DNA of 64,000 bases from Karalla daura. Taxonomy: Eukaryota; Chordata; Actinopteri; Chaetodontiformes; Leiognathidae. This document shows, piece after piece, positions 1-15,879 of the stretch; position 1 is the first letter of the stretch, and the number at the start of each line of letters is the position of its first letter. Both the position numbers and the translations under genes were made by a program. The DNA lies in the NCBI GenBank assembly GCA_029224185.1, contig CM055205.1:15738461-15802460 (forward strand), in the 5' to 3' direction. The notes under the pieces are model-generated. The model was not told the origin of the DNA. It ran no database searches and saw only the letters and a list, made by a program, of their open reading frames with translations.

Positions 1-3000
1 ATTACATCTCGACGTGCCAACAAGTTCAGGAGTGAAATCCTGCGGATGCGAGCACATGTAAAGTCATCATAACATTGGAACAAGGTTATCTGAGAAATGG
101 CAGTTTATGCGGCAGTTTATGTCTTACCTTCATGAATAGAAAATATGCTGACTGCTCGGGACGGTTGTGCACACGTGTGATCTCCCCACAAAATGTTGCT
201 AATGCAAATGTGAAACACCGGCAATATCAACACATCAGAGTAATTTTTTTTTTTTTTTTTTACAAATGTAAACAAGACCAGAGTCGGGATTGTCTGAGCG
301 CAGGGCTGCTGAGTTGCAAGCCCTGGCATGCATCCGCCGATCATTACATCGATCGATACATAAACTGGGACGGAGGCAGGGGATGAGCAGGTGAGATTTC
401 AAGTGGACGAGTGTCAGCAAGTCCAGGCAACCTGCGCCTCTACCTCCTCGTTACCCCCCTTCTGAGGCTCACAGATATCTCTAATTGCCTACACGCCCGC
501 TCCACCCACCCTCCACAACCTTCCACCGTTGCCCCCGGCCAGAGCGGGGGCAGCGCGGCGGTCGGCGGGGCCTTGGGAGAGTGGGCTTGGCTGGGGCCCC
601 CTCACTAACACTCAGCCCAATGTGTTAATAGATCCAATGCCATCTTATTTTCGCACTTCTGAGAGACGGCAAGGGGCGGCCAGGCGGGATCGGCAGGCTG
701 CTGCACTGAAAGAGCTGGAACAAGAGGGGGGGGAGGCGGGCGGGGTGGAGGCAAGGGGGAGTGGATGGAGGGAGGGTGGGAGGGAGTGAGGGTGGGGGCA
801 GCGGTGGGTTCACAGCACTCTACCGAGGAGGTCAACAAGAAGGCAGGGGGCACAAGTTCAACTGTGCAACACGGGCTGAGGACGGGAGGGGTGCAGACGT
901 ATGAATAGATGCGATAAAGTGTGGATGGATGGATGGATGGAGGGATGGAGGGAAGGAAGGTACAGGGCTGTACTAAATGCAGCATAGAAATCTGAAAGGT
1001 GATCACAAATGAAATATTGTTGGATTGTTGGATAACGACAGTCGATTCGTTATATCCCTGGATTTAAGTTCTCATTACAACCTTGTTTGTATACATTTCT
1101 AATACTGAAATGGTGTGATGTGAACCCCCACCTCGAACATTATTTGCATGCACCTGCATCTGTTCATACATGTGACACAAGGTTTCTTGTGAAATGTCAC
1201 TCCTAGTTCCTTCTCCTATTCTGGATCAAACATGCTGTATAAAGCTTTATGTGTCTTTCCTGTGAGTGGCAGGCTAGACAGTGTAAGGCCTCTAAGCGAT
1301 TGCCATATAACTATGAAACATCGGGTCAGATTTATTAAGACTATTCCTATTTGAGTTAGAACGTAGAAATAGCATGTGAGAAATTTCTGATGCGACCAGT
1401 GTTCTATAGCTTTTATGTTAGCACCAGTTTGATCGGGTAAATACTCCACTCGACCATTCTAGGTCACCTTAAAAATAATCTGTGTGAAAAACACTGCATC
1501 TCTCATTGACATATGCTTATGTACAGCATGTAGCAGTGCCCTTGAGCGAGCAGCCACAGGAATCATGATGTGCGTCAAACAGGAGAAAGGAGGAAGTTGC
1601 AAAGAAACGCTGTAGTGCCACAAAGGGGGAGGAGGTGAGTGTGGATGTGGACCTTAACCATACACCCCTGCCAGCTGTCACTGTTGGTTTCTTTCAACCA
1701 TCAGAATTAATAATGCAAACCATGTCATTTATGGTTTCCTAACCCATAATGAAGTCATTTACACCCAAACTATAATTGGGTCATTTCAAGAAGCTGAAAA
1801 GTGATAACAACACGGATTTCAAGACAGCCAAAGTGCTTATTGTGTGTGTTGGTTGATATATGACAGACTTATGCCCTTAGTTATATACACACTCACTGTG
1901 TCACCTGTCTTGCTAGGTCAGGTCGATCTTCATTCAGACAGCTAATTACGATCAGTGTGTTTCAGGTGTCTTAGAAGTCGGGGGTGGGGTGGAAACACGT
2001 AGAAAGATCCTACATAGACCAGTCAAATATACTCATATCTGCATCAGGCGATGCCAACCGTAATCTGTCTGCGAGAGGCTTAGGAAGGCTTTTTTTAAGT
2101 GACTGGAACAAGTTCCTTTTTCTTGTTCTTACTACTCTACACCACCACTGCCGTTGAGCTCCCCGCCTTCACTTGTAAAAACCACAAGAGAAAAGAACAT
2201 GTTTGGGCTGCTTGTCTGTAAGTCGAATACAGTGAATAACACTTAAGAGAAGAAAGAAAACAATTCCAGAAAAACATTTCAGATTTCACATTATTCACCT
2301 AAAATGCACTGGGCAAGCACTACGTTGATTTTTAGTTTACATTCTGGCATCTCCGGAGGCGTCTTAGCGCGACTCACACTTCTTTTCCCGAACCATTAGT
2401 GTCGTTCACAGATGAACGAGGCACGAGTCTCCTTTGACAGGCAGAAACAGAAATTATTCACTTTCAATCTATTTCACGCAAATCGTATAAATCCGAAAGA
2501 CAGTTGAATCGGAGATGATCGAAATGGTTTGTAGGACTTTCCGTTTCTGCTGTGTGTGGGAAAAAAATAAGAAACCAAACGACCACCGAAATTATTTTCT
2601 GATTCAACCTGCGGGGTTCGACATGGAACCCCTCGCTCACTGCGGCGCCCACACGGCGTCGAAGATTACTCATCAGTGCGTATTGCGTCCACGCTGAGGG
2701 GTTGCACCAAAGTCAGAGGTGTCTCCTTTGTCTTTGTTTTTCTCAAGTAGTGTCACGCATGTGGGCTTGTGTTGTTTCACGTTGATTCTCATAAGTCAAG
2801 TGGTGCCAGTTGAGCAGTTAAAAGGAGACTTGCTGTGGTGTTAAACAAGAAGTGCTGTATTTGAAGACAGTGTCCAGAAATGTTTTTTTTGAAAAAATGG
2901 TAAACATGTTTATTTCCTACTTGTAACTGAGATGATTTAGAAAAAAAAATGTACTTACACATTCTATAGATTCTTTTTTTTTTTATCACGTTTTGCTCTG

Positions 3001-3500
3001 GTGACACTCCCTGTTTCTCTCACTTGTCATGGTGTCAAAAAGCCTGATGAGCTTTCAGCAGAGAAACTAATGAGTCTTTCAGATCCTTTTAAGATTTTAT
3101 TCCCGAACCGTAAAGGTTAGAAAGATCATAAAGTATAAAAGTTCACATAGATGCTCTGAAGTGTCAGGAAGGAGGAGAGGGAGGTGGTGGTGGAGGGAAG
3201 GCGAAGGAGGAGCAGCGGAGTTTGGCTCTGAGCCAAGTGTGTCTCAAGCATTTTGGGTCCTCACCTTCCACCGCCCCTGTCACGACGGTCGTGGTCTCCC
3301 TCTCAAGGCGTCGGAGATGCAAAGTGACAGCCAGGGTGGCTTCCATGTCACTGAGGTGAGACTAGGCTCTCCGGCTAGATGCCCTGACCAGGACCACCCC
3401 TTTGGGTCTGCCGCGTGTGAAAACAGGAAAAAAAAAAATTCCTCACACTGCAGTGTCTCACCATGATTATATTGTCAGTGCCCCCTCCTAACCTGTAAGA
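1..3500. other. Gene-free stretch, no coding exon seen
   Basis: Mixed-composition non-coding DNA. It contains an 18-base T run (244-261), a GC-rich purine/pyrimidine-biased patch (about 520-880) and a short GGAT/GGAA-type array. Open frames here are short and lack splice-supported coding character. I see no family match on either strand. Confidence 0.6.
921..960. repeat. Short (GGAT)n / (GGAA)n array
   Basis: About 40 bases of imperfect GGAT units grading into GGAGG and GGAA units. This is a simple sequence repeat and marks the 3' edge of a G-rich patch. Confidence 0.85.
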
Positions 3501-3504
3501 TATC

Positions 3505-3570
3505 CCCTCCTCCTCCTCCTCCTCCTCCTCCTCCTCCTCCTCCTCCCTCTTCTCCTCCCTTCTCCTTCCT
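3505..3570. repeat. (TCC)n trinucleotide microsatellite
   Basis: Uninterrupted TCC units run to about 3546, followed by degenerate TCTTC/TCC units. The strand is purely pyrimidine, so triplex (H-DNA) formation is possible in principle. Confidence 0.9.
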
Positions 3571-4538
3571 ACAGCGTCTCAGAGATCCAGCAGTGGCAGA
3601 TTAGCATGCTGTCATCAAAGTGGCAGAGTACTAAAACATCCATTAGGCTTTTAATCGAAGAGACGGTAAGATGGGGGGTGGGGGGTGGGTGCGGGTTGGA
3701 GCATGCGATGTTGTGTGCGTTGGTATGACAGAGCTCGTCTTGCAGAGGTGAGAAGTGACGGAGACTTGTCAAAGGTCACAGCCGGCCAGAGGCCAGCCCC
3801 ACTTCGCTGTCAGACCGCGCTGCTCTTTTGTGCTGGCGCTCATTGATGCAAAACGCATGAATACACAGATAAAAAAAAAAAAAAGAAACGCACTCATGCT
3901 TTCATTTATGCCCGGCTATTTACACCACAGAGATTATATACACCACACTGGACACGGATAAGGTAAGTTAAGATGTGCTTTCAACACACTAAACTAAGAA
4001 CGTTCTTACCAATAACAAGAACCAGTCTCCACAGAAAAATAGGAAGAAGCCTCAGAGAACAACTGTATGTAGTCCTTATAACTAATTCTTACATTCAATT
4101 GGTCAGTTTGACCTCTGGTTGTCACTGGAGTTTAGATTAGAAGAGGGGAAAGTTGTTGGGTAGCCAACAGAGGAGGAGAACCAAACAGCTCTGATAGGTA
4201 AACCAAAGCAAGCATTAACAATGTAAGGATAAAGACTTTGGTATATGTAAGTATATGCGAGTAAACATCACATTGATCATCATTTCGACATTACGGACTG
4301 GCACATACTGAATATGTAATTAAAATCTTAATTTGCAGAAAAGGATTATGATTAGAACATAATGCCAATATACTGAGTGGGTATTATTGGAAAAAATGAC
4401 CACAGAAATGATTCCAGGGTCTGACAGAGGACACATTGACATCCTGATGCATCCGTTACTTTCTGAAGTGACACACGCCAGACTCATAAAACCACACACT
4501 GCCCTTCAGAGTTTTTGTTTCCCTGCTGAGAGGCAGTA
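3571..4538. other. Gene-free stretch
   Basis: AT-leaning unique-looking DNA with a G-rich patch at about 3674-3694 and a 14-base A run near 3871. No exon or recognisable repeat is seen. Confidence 0.55.
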
Positions 4539-4590
4539 ATGTCAGTGTTTGTGTTGGTCAGCAGGGTCTCTGTCTGCACACTCAGCGGGG

Positions 4591-5005
4591 TCAGCGGCGC
4601 CACAGCAGGACCTGGACATCGGAGGGAAACGCAGGGGGTGGGGGCAGAGGGGCTACGCGCTCATGGTTCTGAGGGGTCCACTCATCTTCAGATCCAAGCC
4701 AAGGCCTCCAATGCCAAAACCAGTCTGTCGGGCCCCCCTCTTGCTGTGGTTCTGGCCTCGACATCCTGCAGTTATGGAGGCATAAACTGGCATGGGCCAG
4801 CATAAGCTTCCTCGTGGCGCTGCATATGATTAACTGGACCATTGGGCAGCTTGGCCTGGGAGAGGCCCAGGTCCTGGGCATGGGTCCACAGGGCACGGGC
4901 AAGGACATGGGAGACTCTGCCAGCGTTGAAGCGGATCTCTCCTCCTTGTTTACGTTTTCTTTTTACACAAAATTTTGTGCTGACTTTGAGCGAAAAGCAG
5001 TTCAT
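4591..5005 (-). pseudogene. Possible decayed coding relic, unidentified
   Basis: This GC-richer island sits in AT-rich flanks. On the minus strand three overlapping frames stay open in relay: one reads RFNAGRVSHVLARALWTHAQ and ends at 4772, a second covers 4591-4908, and a third contains the segment QTGFGIGGLGLDLKMSGP followed by a stop. The picture would fit an old frameshifted retrocopy or transposon fragment. I cannot name a parent protein, no poly-A tail or target duplication is visible, and the plus strand is also open here (4539-4805), so composition alone may explain the frames. Confidence 0.2.
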
Positions 5006-5010
5006 ATTCT

Positions 5011-6151
5011 CAATTGCATCAGATGGATCCCTCTGCCAACATCAGTGTCTCACACTTTCTGAGGCTTATGTATGTATGTGTAAAATTCTTCAGATGCTAG
5101 CTAGTCAGGTTTTTACAAGTAGAGAAGGTGCCAGTGAGTCAGAAAAAATGTGTCTCCGATGATGGTTGAGGTGTCCCATGTTCAGTATATAGACACTGTT
5201 AACATTCACAAATTATAGAAGAATCGTCTCATTAATATTCTCATTTAATATTTTGCAGATAATAATTATCATTAACAGTTTCAAACCAAAAGGCAAATGA
5301 TTTTTTTTTATCGGAATATCCCGCAACCCTGGGTTTTATCATCCAATTTTTACACCAAAGTTTGCTGGCAAAGTTTTAACAGCGATCTGCTGCTTCGGAG
5401 TGGAAAGAGTTAATCAGCACATTGATGGGTTTTAAAACAGCAGTCCAAAAAGCTGCCTTTAAACATGAACAAGTCTTTTTCCTTCACACCTCCATCTTCA
5501 CAAGTGTGACTTCCGTCTGTTGCGTCTCTCTCCATCTTTTTTCCCCCCTCCCTCCTCCCTCTCCACTTCTTTTTCTTTTAATGTTTTTTTTTTCCACTCG
5601 CAAATCCCAGCGCTGCACTCGCTATGCAGGAAACGTGTCCTTTTGAACGCTAAGGCGCCCCGTGCAAGGCTAATTCGGCATCGCATTCGCACTCATGCAG
5701 GTAATGTATAATAATAACTGATCAGGCTGTTATGTGAGCATGTGGGTGGGTGTGATGTTTTAAAAAGCGATTGTCAGTTGTCTGAACTCTGTGTCTTCAC
5801 TGGCATCAATGACAGGCCTTGTCCTCGTCCTGTACGTAAACACCTACGCTGTCAGGAGCCTGAAGCGGTGCCCCAGGTGACGATCGAACTAGAAATCACC
5901 GTGTTCTGCTCGCACAGGTGATAGATGTCAGTGATGTCAGAGTTACATATTATACGTGCAATCTGATCCTCAGATTTGATATTTTCTCCTTCTATCCATC
6001 CTATATCTCACCCTTTTTGTAGCCAACAGTTTAAATTTTGCTCTTTAAAGTCACAATCGGTAAAACAAGGAACGTATCCTAACTTCCATTCATCCTTTAT
6101 CTCACCTTCTGCACAGGTACAGGCGCAAGACAGGGAATACAGGTCATGCAG

Positions 6152-6152
<1 letters not shown>
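5011..6152. other. Gene-free stretch with pyrimidine-rich patch
   Basis: Contains a CT-rich segment at about 5519-5595 and otherwise unique-looking AT-leaning DNA. No exon is supported. Confidence 0.55.
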
Positions 6153-6206
<54 letters not shown>

Positions 6207-6233
6207 ACACACACACACACACACACTCACACA
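6153..6233. repeat. (AC)n microsatellite
   Basis: About 80 bases of CA dinucleotides with a few G and T interruptions. It lies immediately upstream of a degenerate interspersed-repeat copy, which is the usual place where such repeats grow CA tracts in fish genomes. Confidence 0.95.
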
Positions 6234-6372
6234 TTCAGACACATCATTCATTTTCTCACACTCACACCTAAGGGCAACTTAGAGTCTCTAAACGGCCTAA
6301 ACGTGCATGTTTATGGACTGTAGGAGGAAGCCTGAGCACTCAGAGAATAAACCCACAGATACAGGGACAAAA
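6234..6372 (+). repeat. Fish interspersed repeat, GGGGCAATTTAGAGTCTCC family
   Basis: Carries a diverged core (AGGGCAACTTAGAGTCTCT) followed by the family-typical segments for AAACRTGCATGTTTRTGGACTG, GGAGGAAGCC, and an AACCCAC/ACAGGGA tail. This family is abundant in teleost genomes and I recall it as related to LINE-2-like 3' tails. The assignment rests on recalled consensus, not on a search. Confidence 0.75.
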
Positions 6373-8642
6373 ATTGATATATAACTGAAATCAGCCAGTT
6401 ATTATTCAGTTTTAATAAAAACAAAGAAAAAAACGAACTAACATGCAAACTAACACACATAAAGGCCTGGACTTGGTGGGTCGAAACTATCCAGTTTCCA
6501 ACCTCCCATCAATCTTTATCTTTTATTTTCCTGATGTGGAATCAGACCACCCTAACCCCCACTTGTACCCCCCCCCTCCCCCTTTTTCCCCTCCCTGCGT
6601 CCAAACCCCTGTAGCTCCTAACCCTTGTTGCCCCTCCACCCTCTCTACACCCCCCCCCCCCTTTCCTTCCCTGAGGGCGATGTGGTATTTCTTCCCTCAG
6701 CTGGCCCCCCGCCGCAGCCCAGTGCTGTCACTCTGGATGGCTCCTAGCACGCCGCGTCCCGCTGTGATTGAGCATTACGAGGTGTTTCACGCCTCCGTGC
6801 ATTAGGCGAGACGACAGGGAGGGCGTCGGGTAAATGATACGTATGGATCGCAAGGGCAACAGAGTTCACGGCCGGGTCAGGTCAGAGGGTGGAAGGCACT
6901 GGTCCTGGATCCCGTGGCCATCCATGCATACTGCACTGTACACACATGCATGTGCACACCTGCATGCAACCACCTGCGCTCAATACATATAGATACATAT
7001 ATACACACACACACACACACTGCACATGCTCTGACTGTGTCTGGACAGGTGCTCACACCGGCACAAGACGGTGTCACGCGTGGATGGACGGAAAAAAACT
7101 CACTGACATTTCATTTCAGCCGTCGCAGCTGCAACATCGGCCGTTTGTAGAGTTAACAAAAACCCGGCAGATGCCACCAGATTGTACGCCGTTTGCTGCC
7201 CACTCGGCGAGAACCATCACAAGGTCTGCCGAAGTTGACGCGACTCATTTTCACATTTTAAAATAGTGACTGCTCGTCTTTTTTTCCTTTTGTTCGCCGA
7301 GCGGCCTTAGCAGAATTTCAAGTGGCAGCGACACAAGAAGAAGAGTAAATTCTGGCAACACACACACTCACACACACACACACACGGACACACACTTTGC
7401 TCTGTTCTTAATCCATCTCCATGCATGAACAGGCGAGGCTTGTTTGAGCTGGTGAGAGTGTGTAATTAATGTGCTGTGACGAGGGGCTTCTGCCCAGTGA
7501 CAGTGAAAGACCACCTACTGGCTTTTAATACTGCCTGTCAATGTGGCCACAGGACACTCGATACAGGCCTGTTTCAGCTCGGGGGGCTGAATGGGTGAGA
7601 GCTACACGGAGAGACAGCATCGAAACAGCAAACCAGAAATTGATTTCGATGTGAGACAGGATTTACGTAATTGTTTAGAAAATGAACAGACATTTTGATT
7701 ATTTTTCTCTCTGTATGACATTTCTTATTTTTATGTGTCATAGATGATCTCTGCATAACCCCATCCTCATTCTCGGTCCAAAAAAACTAGAAAAAGATGA
7801 AGAAAACGACAAATTTACCTCAGGTGTCTGACTAAGCCCAGTGATTCAAGACAGATTTCATCGTGGTCAGTGACACTGACAATATGAATTTTACTTACCT
7901 GTTTTCATTAGCGATTTAAAAAAATAATTTCCACTTCTTTCCAGAACTCAACAAACTCCCTAACGCTCCGGTTTCACCTGGTCTATCCGTCTCACACCAA
8001 AGAAAAGTGTGTGAGCGGTGCAAATAAGCAGCCGTTACATTTGGTTTACAGATAGTATAGCTCATGCAGGGTCATGGCAGCGTGTCTATAGGTGAAGTGT
8101 AACCAGCAATTTGACCTGATTTACAGTGAGGGTATAGACGCTTGTCTTACGCACTGTCTACACACACTGTGGACTTACAGTACACAACCTATTTACAGGA
8201 ATATAATTTTCAGGTTGAAGTGAAGAAAACCCAATGTCTTTTTTCTTTCTTTTTTTCACCTTCCCACCTTCAAGCAAATGAAAGAAAATTCTGACAATTA
8301 ATTAAAATGCGGCTCTGGAACACTCCCGACAACCTGGGCAGGAGTGTCTTATCTGTCTCTTATCTCCCGTCGCTCAGTGCCCGTTGTGGTCTCTCATTGA
8401 CATGCTCTCGGCTGTCCCTGCTTTTGTTTTTTTATGTCCGTACATACTTTGAACATGACCATTTCAGCCTGAGTGAGCAAACATGTGAGTGCACACACAT
8501 GCACGCGGCTCCAGGTCGCGTCCGACCAGTGCACCTGCGTATGCGACCGACCCAGAGTACCCCCCGACTAGACCCGGGAGTTAAGTATAGGCTCTTGTAC
8601 CCGGCCGCCGTGTACAGAGAGAAATGACTCCCTGACTCCTTT
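6373..8642. other. Gene-free stretch with CA tracts
   Basis: Contains C-rich low-complexity DNA (about 6548-6665), short CA tracts at 7002-7020 and 7358-7395, and a GC-richer unique block at about 6680-6830. No splice-supported exon is seen. Confidence 0.55.
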
Positions 8643-8674
8643 TCCTCCTCCTCCTCCTCCTCCTCCTCCTCCTC
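8643..8674. repeat. (TCC)n microsatellite
   Basis: About ten perfect TCC units on the plus strand. Confidence 0.9.
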
Positions 8675-8955
8675 TGTTCTGGGAGTGAGTGCATACACTG
8701 CGACAGAGCTCTCTGGATCAATACGGCCGTCCGGCAGCTCTGCCCAGTCCGCCTGTCAGACGGTCTGATGGCTTGTCACAGTCTCTGTGGAGTGTCTGGA
8801 GGATTTTAAAGTCTCTGTTTTTATCTCCTCTCCTTCCTCTAATTTCCCTCTTGTCACATACCTGGTCATTCTTTACATGCCATCCATTGACGTGCTCTGT
8901 CTGTCTCTGCTCTTTCTGTTTTTTCCTTCCCTCTCTCCCTTCCTCTCTCGCTCTG

Positions 8956-8958
<3 letters not shown>

Positions 8959-8993
<35 letters not shown>
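8959..8993. repeat. (TC)n microsatellite
   Basis: About 35 bases of perfect CT dinucleotides at the end of a broader CT-rich segment beginning near 8900. Confidence 0.95.
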
Positions 8994-8995
<2 letters not shown>

Positions 8996-9120
8996 CGGCT
9001 GCCTGCAACCCCGGGGCTTGACAAGCTGGCCAGGCCGCCGCATCTGCCAGCACATCTTTAGCAGCTTGGCAGTGAGGAACGTCCGTCACAGGTTGTAATC
9101 AAACCTGCCTGGAAACTGAG

Positions 9121-9183
9121 CAGGAGGAGAGAGGCGGAGGAGGAGGTGGAGGAGGAGGAGGAGGAGGAGGAGGAGGAGGAGGG
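9121..9183. repeat. (GGA)n microsatellite
   Basis: A GGA trinucleotide array with a few interruptions. It is purine-only over most of its length and lies about 130 bases from the pyrimidine-only TC tract upstream. Confidence 0.9.
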
Positions 9184-9224
9184 CGATGGTGGGGAGGGAG
9201 TGCAAGTGAGGGGGAGGGCCCCTC

Positions 9225-9425
9225 CTTCTGCCTGATTAATCATAATGTAATTTTAATTAAAAAGCACAGTGTCAAAGGGTTTAGCTGCCTGAGAAGTGAG
9301 CCCAGATTGCCACGCAGCAGCAGCCCCCTCAGTCTGCAGGCAGGAAATGCGTCCTGACAAATCCAGGCGCCCGGGCCAAGAAAAACAAAGGCCACCATTA
9401 CCAGGATATTGTCATTGAGGGAAGA
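9225..9425. promoter_or_regulatory. Candidate conserved non-coding element
   Basis: A repeat-free block starting with a cluster of homeodomain-type cores (CTGATTAATCATAATG, then TTTTAATTAAAA), followed by GC-balanced sequence. This texture is typical of vertebrate developmental enhancers. Function is inference, because conservation cannot be tested from one sequence. Confidence 0.3.
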
Positions 9426-12107
<2,682 letters not shown>

Positions 12108-12133
12108 GCACACACACACACACACACACACAC
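12108..12133. repeat. (CA)n microsatellite
   Basis: A short perfect CA tract. Confidence 0.9.
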
Positions 12134-13868
12134 TCTAGGACACTAACGAGGGCTAGGAGAACCTCCTTCGACACCTGGGGCTGGGGATACAAAGCAAGCC
12201 ACCCGCCTCCACTGAATGGCAAAGGCAGAAAAGAGACAGATGACATCTTAAACAAGCATTAACACGCAGGTAGCTGACAAAGCCGCCTCGATCTCATTTA
12301 CATGTCAAAAGCCGCGCACATGCTTCAGGCGGAAGCATATGCACCGAAATGCACAAATACAACGCGTGGACGCGTTACGTAAGCAAGTGCGCATATGTGT
12401 GGGTGTGACACACAAACACACACACACACAATAAGGAGCAGCCGCACTGCAGTTCTAGAGGCCGAGATCATTACGAGGCAGAGATTCTGCCTATTGGATC
12501 AACAACCGGGGAAGAGAGGCAGAGTCACTCGCTTCCTGTCAGTCTCCTTTTCACCCACAGCTCCTGGCGCGGCGGCTCTCGGTTCGCCCTGAACCAACCA
12601 CCCGCTGGCTGCCTTAACCGCCCTCTAATAAACCCATCTGTTGGGTCATTATTGCATCCACAGCCATCTGAAGAGGGGAGCAACCCTGCAAAGTTGGCAG
12701 CGAGAGGAGGCTGAGCGCACAGAGCGGAGGACAAAACAGAGTCAGGAATGTTTGTTTCACTGTCGCATCCAATAACAAAGGAAGTGGATGCATCTTTGTG
12801 TGCAGTTTTAGTCGAGCCACTGCTCGGTAAATGAATAATTCTCTATGTTAGTGTTCACCTTTATCTCTTAACCTTCTTTTTGTTCAGTGTGTCATCAATC
12901 ATGAACAAATACAAGGCAATTTAGTGAAAATTAACCTGTTCTCACCCTGTTTTTTAGGATTGTAAGAATGAATAGATGTCAGTTTGAGTGTCTTAGTTAA
13001 CAGAGAAAAGAGCCAACCAAAACCAAATGACACATATAATAACAGGCTTTTAATGACATGATGTGATCTTTATCACCATGTTTGAGATTAGCTGGTTGTT
13101 GTTAACTTGAAACATCATCTTTTGTTTGGTTGTTTGGTCTTGTTGTCATGATATCAAAGGCCATTCACACTCAGTCTCAAATCGACTTGTTTTCAACATG
13201 TTTTTGAACTCTGGGAGGAAACTCACACAGAGTCAAGGAAAATACACAGAAGCCCTTGGTCATTTTTCGACTTGGAGACCTTGTTGCTGTGAGGTGACAG
13301 CGCTATAGAGCAATTCACTGTTTCGCCCACTGTCCCGCTTCAGTCAAAGCTTTATCTCAGACAAGGACAAGTAATATGTTGTGTCTCCAACAGCCATGTT
13401 GCCTCTCTCTCTCTCTAATTCTCTATGCTCTCATTTTTTGATCCATGCATTGCTCAAACTGACACACATGCCGAGATTTACCACTGAACTCAGAGCGCAC
13501 AACCTGCAAACCAGAATAACCGCACCGCCCTACAACTCCTGCCATGGTAATAAAGTAGGCGGGCTGTCTGTGAGCTGTGTGAGTGTGCGCCGGCCTGCTT
13601 GCCCATATGCGTCGTACTGTACATGTGTGTTGTTCCATTGGCGTGGGCAGCCGGGGAGGGCTGGTGAGGCTTTAACTTTGCTAAGCTTTTTCCTGCCAGG
13701 TCCCTGGGAGATCCCACTGTTCGTTTATATTGAACTTTGTAGGCCAGAGCCTCTGCCAGGCTCCCCTGCCTACTGCTGTAATATAGGAGCTGCTGGGGAC
13801 CTGCACAGCCAGCAAGACCTAGGGAGAGAGACACAGATCACACTGGCCCTGTGGTTATTACATTTACT
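12134..13868. other. Gene-free stretch
   Basis: Mixed DNA with a GC-richer block at about 12500-12730. A 191-codon open frame at 13381-13956 runs into a GT microsatellite and shows no domain, so I read it as non-coding. Confidence 0.5.
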
Positions 13869-13910
13869 CCTGTGTGTGTGCGCGTGCATGTGTGTGTGTG
13901 TGTGTGTGTG
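13869..13910. repeat. (GT)n microsatellite
   Basis: A GT tract with CG/CA interruptions, then a T run near 13928. It is the first of three tracts within 600 bases. Confidence 0.9.
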
Positions 13911-14056
13911 CAAGGGGGAGTGTTTTGCTTTTTTTTTTTCCATAGTTACAATGTAGGTGTGATGTCTGGCCATTTAGAAGTGTTTGCTTGTGTGAATTCA
14001 GCATTTGTACAATATGAATTATTACAATAAAATTCACAGAATTGTGCTTTGTTTCT

Positions 14057-14081
14057 GTGTGTGTGCGTGTGCATGTGGGCG

Positions 14082-14122
<41 letters not shown>

Positions 14123-14138
14123 GCACGTGTGTGTGCAC
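14057..14138. repeat. (GT)n microsatellite
   Basis: A long GT tract with GCGT and GGGCGT interruptions. Confidence 0.95.
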
Positions 14139-14375
14139 ACAGAGCTGGCAGCGTTCCACCACGTTCTCTCCAGCTTGCACAGCCTCTGTCATAAACAGCC
14201 ACAGCCTCTGGCAGGTGTTGCGCTGTGGTGCACAGATATGTGTTTCCCAAAGTGACACACATGTGCACACACCCACACACATAGTCATGAACACAGGTCT
14301 GAACGCACACCATTGGGAATCCCCACAGGTGAGCCTCAGAGGCCAGAGTCAACACCTTATTATTAAAATGCACAG

Positions 14376-14390
14376 ACACCCACATGCGCC

Positions 14391-14422
<32 letters not shown>

Positions 14423-14445
14423 CGCATGGTGCGCACACACACGCA
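14376..14445. repeat. (CA)n microsatellite
   Basis: An interrupted CA tract about 240 bases downstream of the GT tract and opposite to it in strand sense, so the two are inverted complements. Confidence 0.95.
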
Positions 14446-15879
14446 CAGTGACAGCTGTTTAGGGTGTCTCACACACATCTAAGCCCACACAGGCTACTAG
14501 TTTTAGACCCCATATCAGCATCAGTGATAAACTTAACTTCTGTGGACATCAAAAACTACTTTATTACTTTTCCACATCTCATAATTTCTACATTTTACAT
14601 CTAGATACTCTTTTTTTACTACAATATTTTTCATCACCTAATCAATTACTCATAACGACTGTCATTGTGATGGAGTTATGTCATGTTAAAAAAGATAATA
14701 AAATTGAGTCAGAGGCAGAGTTGTGAAATTAACTTCAGATGTTCCTCCAAGAGTTGCAGATCAAAACAAACACAAAAAAACAAACTTTTACAGTACATAC
14801 AGTTTATAACATAATCATGATGCCAACTTTAGATAGTTGATCAAATCAAGCAACAAAAACTAGACATGTTGTCAAATTTAGTTTATGAACAACAACATCA
14901 GATCTGCGGAAAACAATACACAACATTTTGAGGTCACATTCAGTTTCATCACCCGATTAGTCGCTTATTTCACTGATAACAGCAGATCTTAGTGATTGTT
15001 GCGCTGTCTGATCTTGGCACTAAAAATTACAACCAGTCAGACTCTTCAAACAGAAATAAAAATCTCAGTTCTGCCAACACAGATTGGAGAGATAATCCCT
15101 ACAAAGCAGTGTGTTTATCCCTCGTCCAGAAATAGCAATTCATCGGTGACCCTATAGTGCTATTCTCTGTCCAGGCCCAGCAAGACAGCACTAAATGTTC
15201 AAGTGGAGGTAAGTGCCGGCAAGTCCTCTGACAATACAAGCATGGTTTCAAGCTCCCGCTCAATACCGGCCCCTCTCCTCAGAGGGGAGGGTGGGGAGGG
15301 GGGAGTACAAGGAGCAGGTCTTGGGGTGGAGGGGTCACAGAGTGTGTGTGTGTGTGTGTGTATCTGCAGTGCGTCTTCGGTACGAGGTTCTGCAGAGAGA
15401 CATGGTGCTCTCTGTGGAAAGCCAAGATGTCATCTCCTTGCTTCAGTGAACCCTGCAGCCCCGCAGAGCGAGGGGCGAGCGGGGAGGAGGGTCTTCTCGA
15501 GGCAAAAGACAAACCAAATCCCCTGACACCTGCTGAGACAATAAGTCCCAGCTTTGAGATGCCGGGTGCTAAGAACAAAATAGGGGAAAAGACAAATTAT
15601 GTACTAATGCAATTTAAGCTACATGAGATGAAAAGCGAAATAAATAAACAACAAAAAAAGATTCTGAGGCTGCGGCGGCTGCATCACCCACACCAGGCCT
15701 GCACATCCAGAGAGACTAACAGCAGCATTACTTTAAACAACCTGAAGCAAATAAAAATGAAAGCGCTACATCATATTTGGTCAAAATTCACATAAAGGAA
15801 AACTTTTTCTATAGGTACTTTCATGAGGAAATCATGACCCAGTTCCTGTTGTGGTGAGTCAATTGTTTCTTCACCAGAT
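14446..15879. other. Gene-free stretch
   Basis: AT-rich unique DNA to about 15180, then a mixed block with a small GT tract (15339-15362). The plus-strand frame at 15346-15795 is open but lacks splice sites or a recognisable domain. Confidence 0.5.

Noticed and set aside
13864..14478. 204-codon minus-strand frame with Thr-His/Cys-Val repeats
   Set aside because: It is the translation of CA/GT microsatellites.
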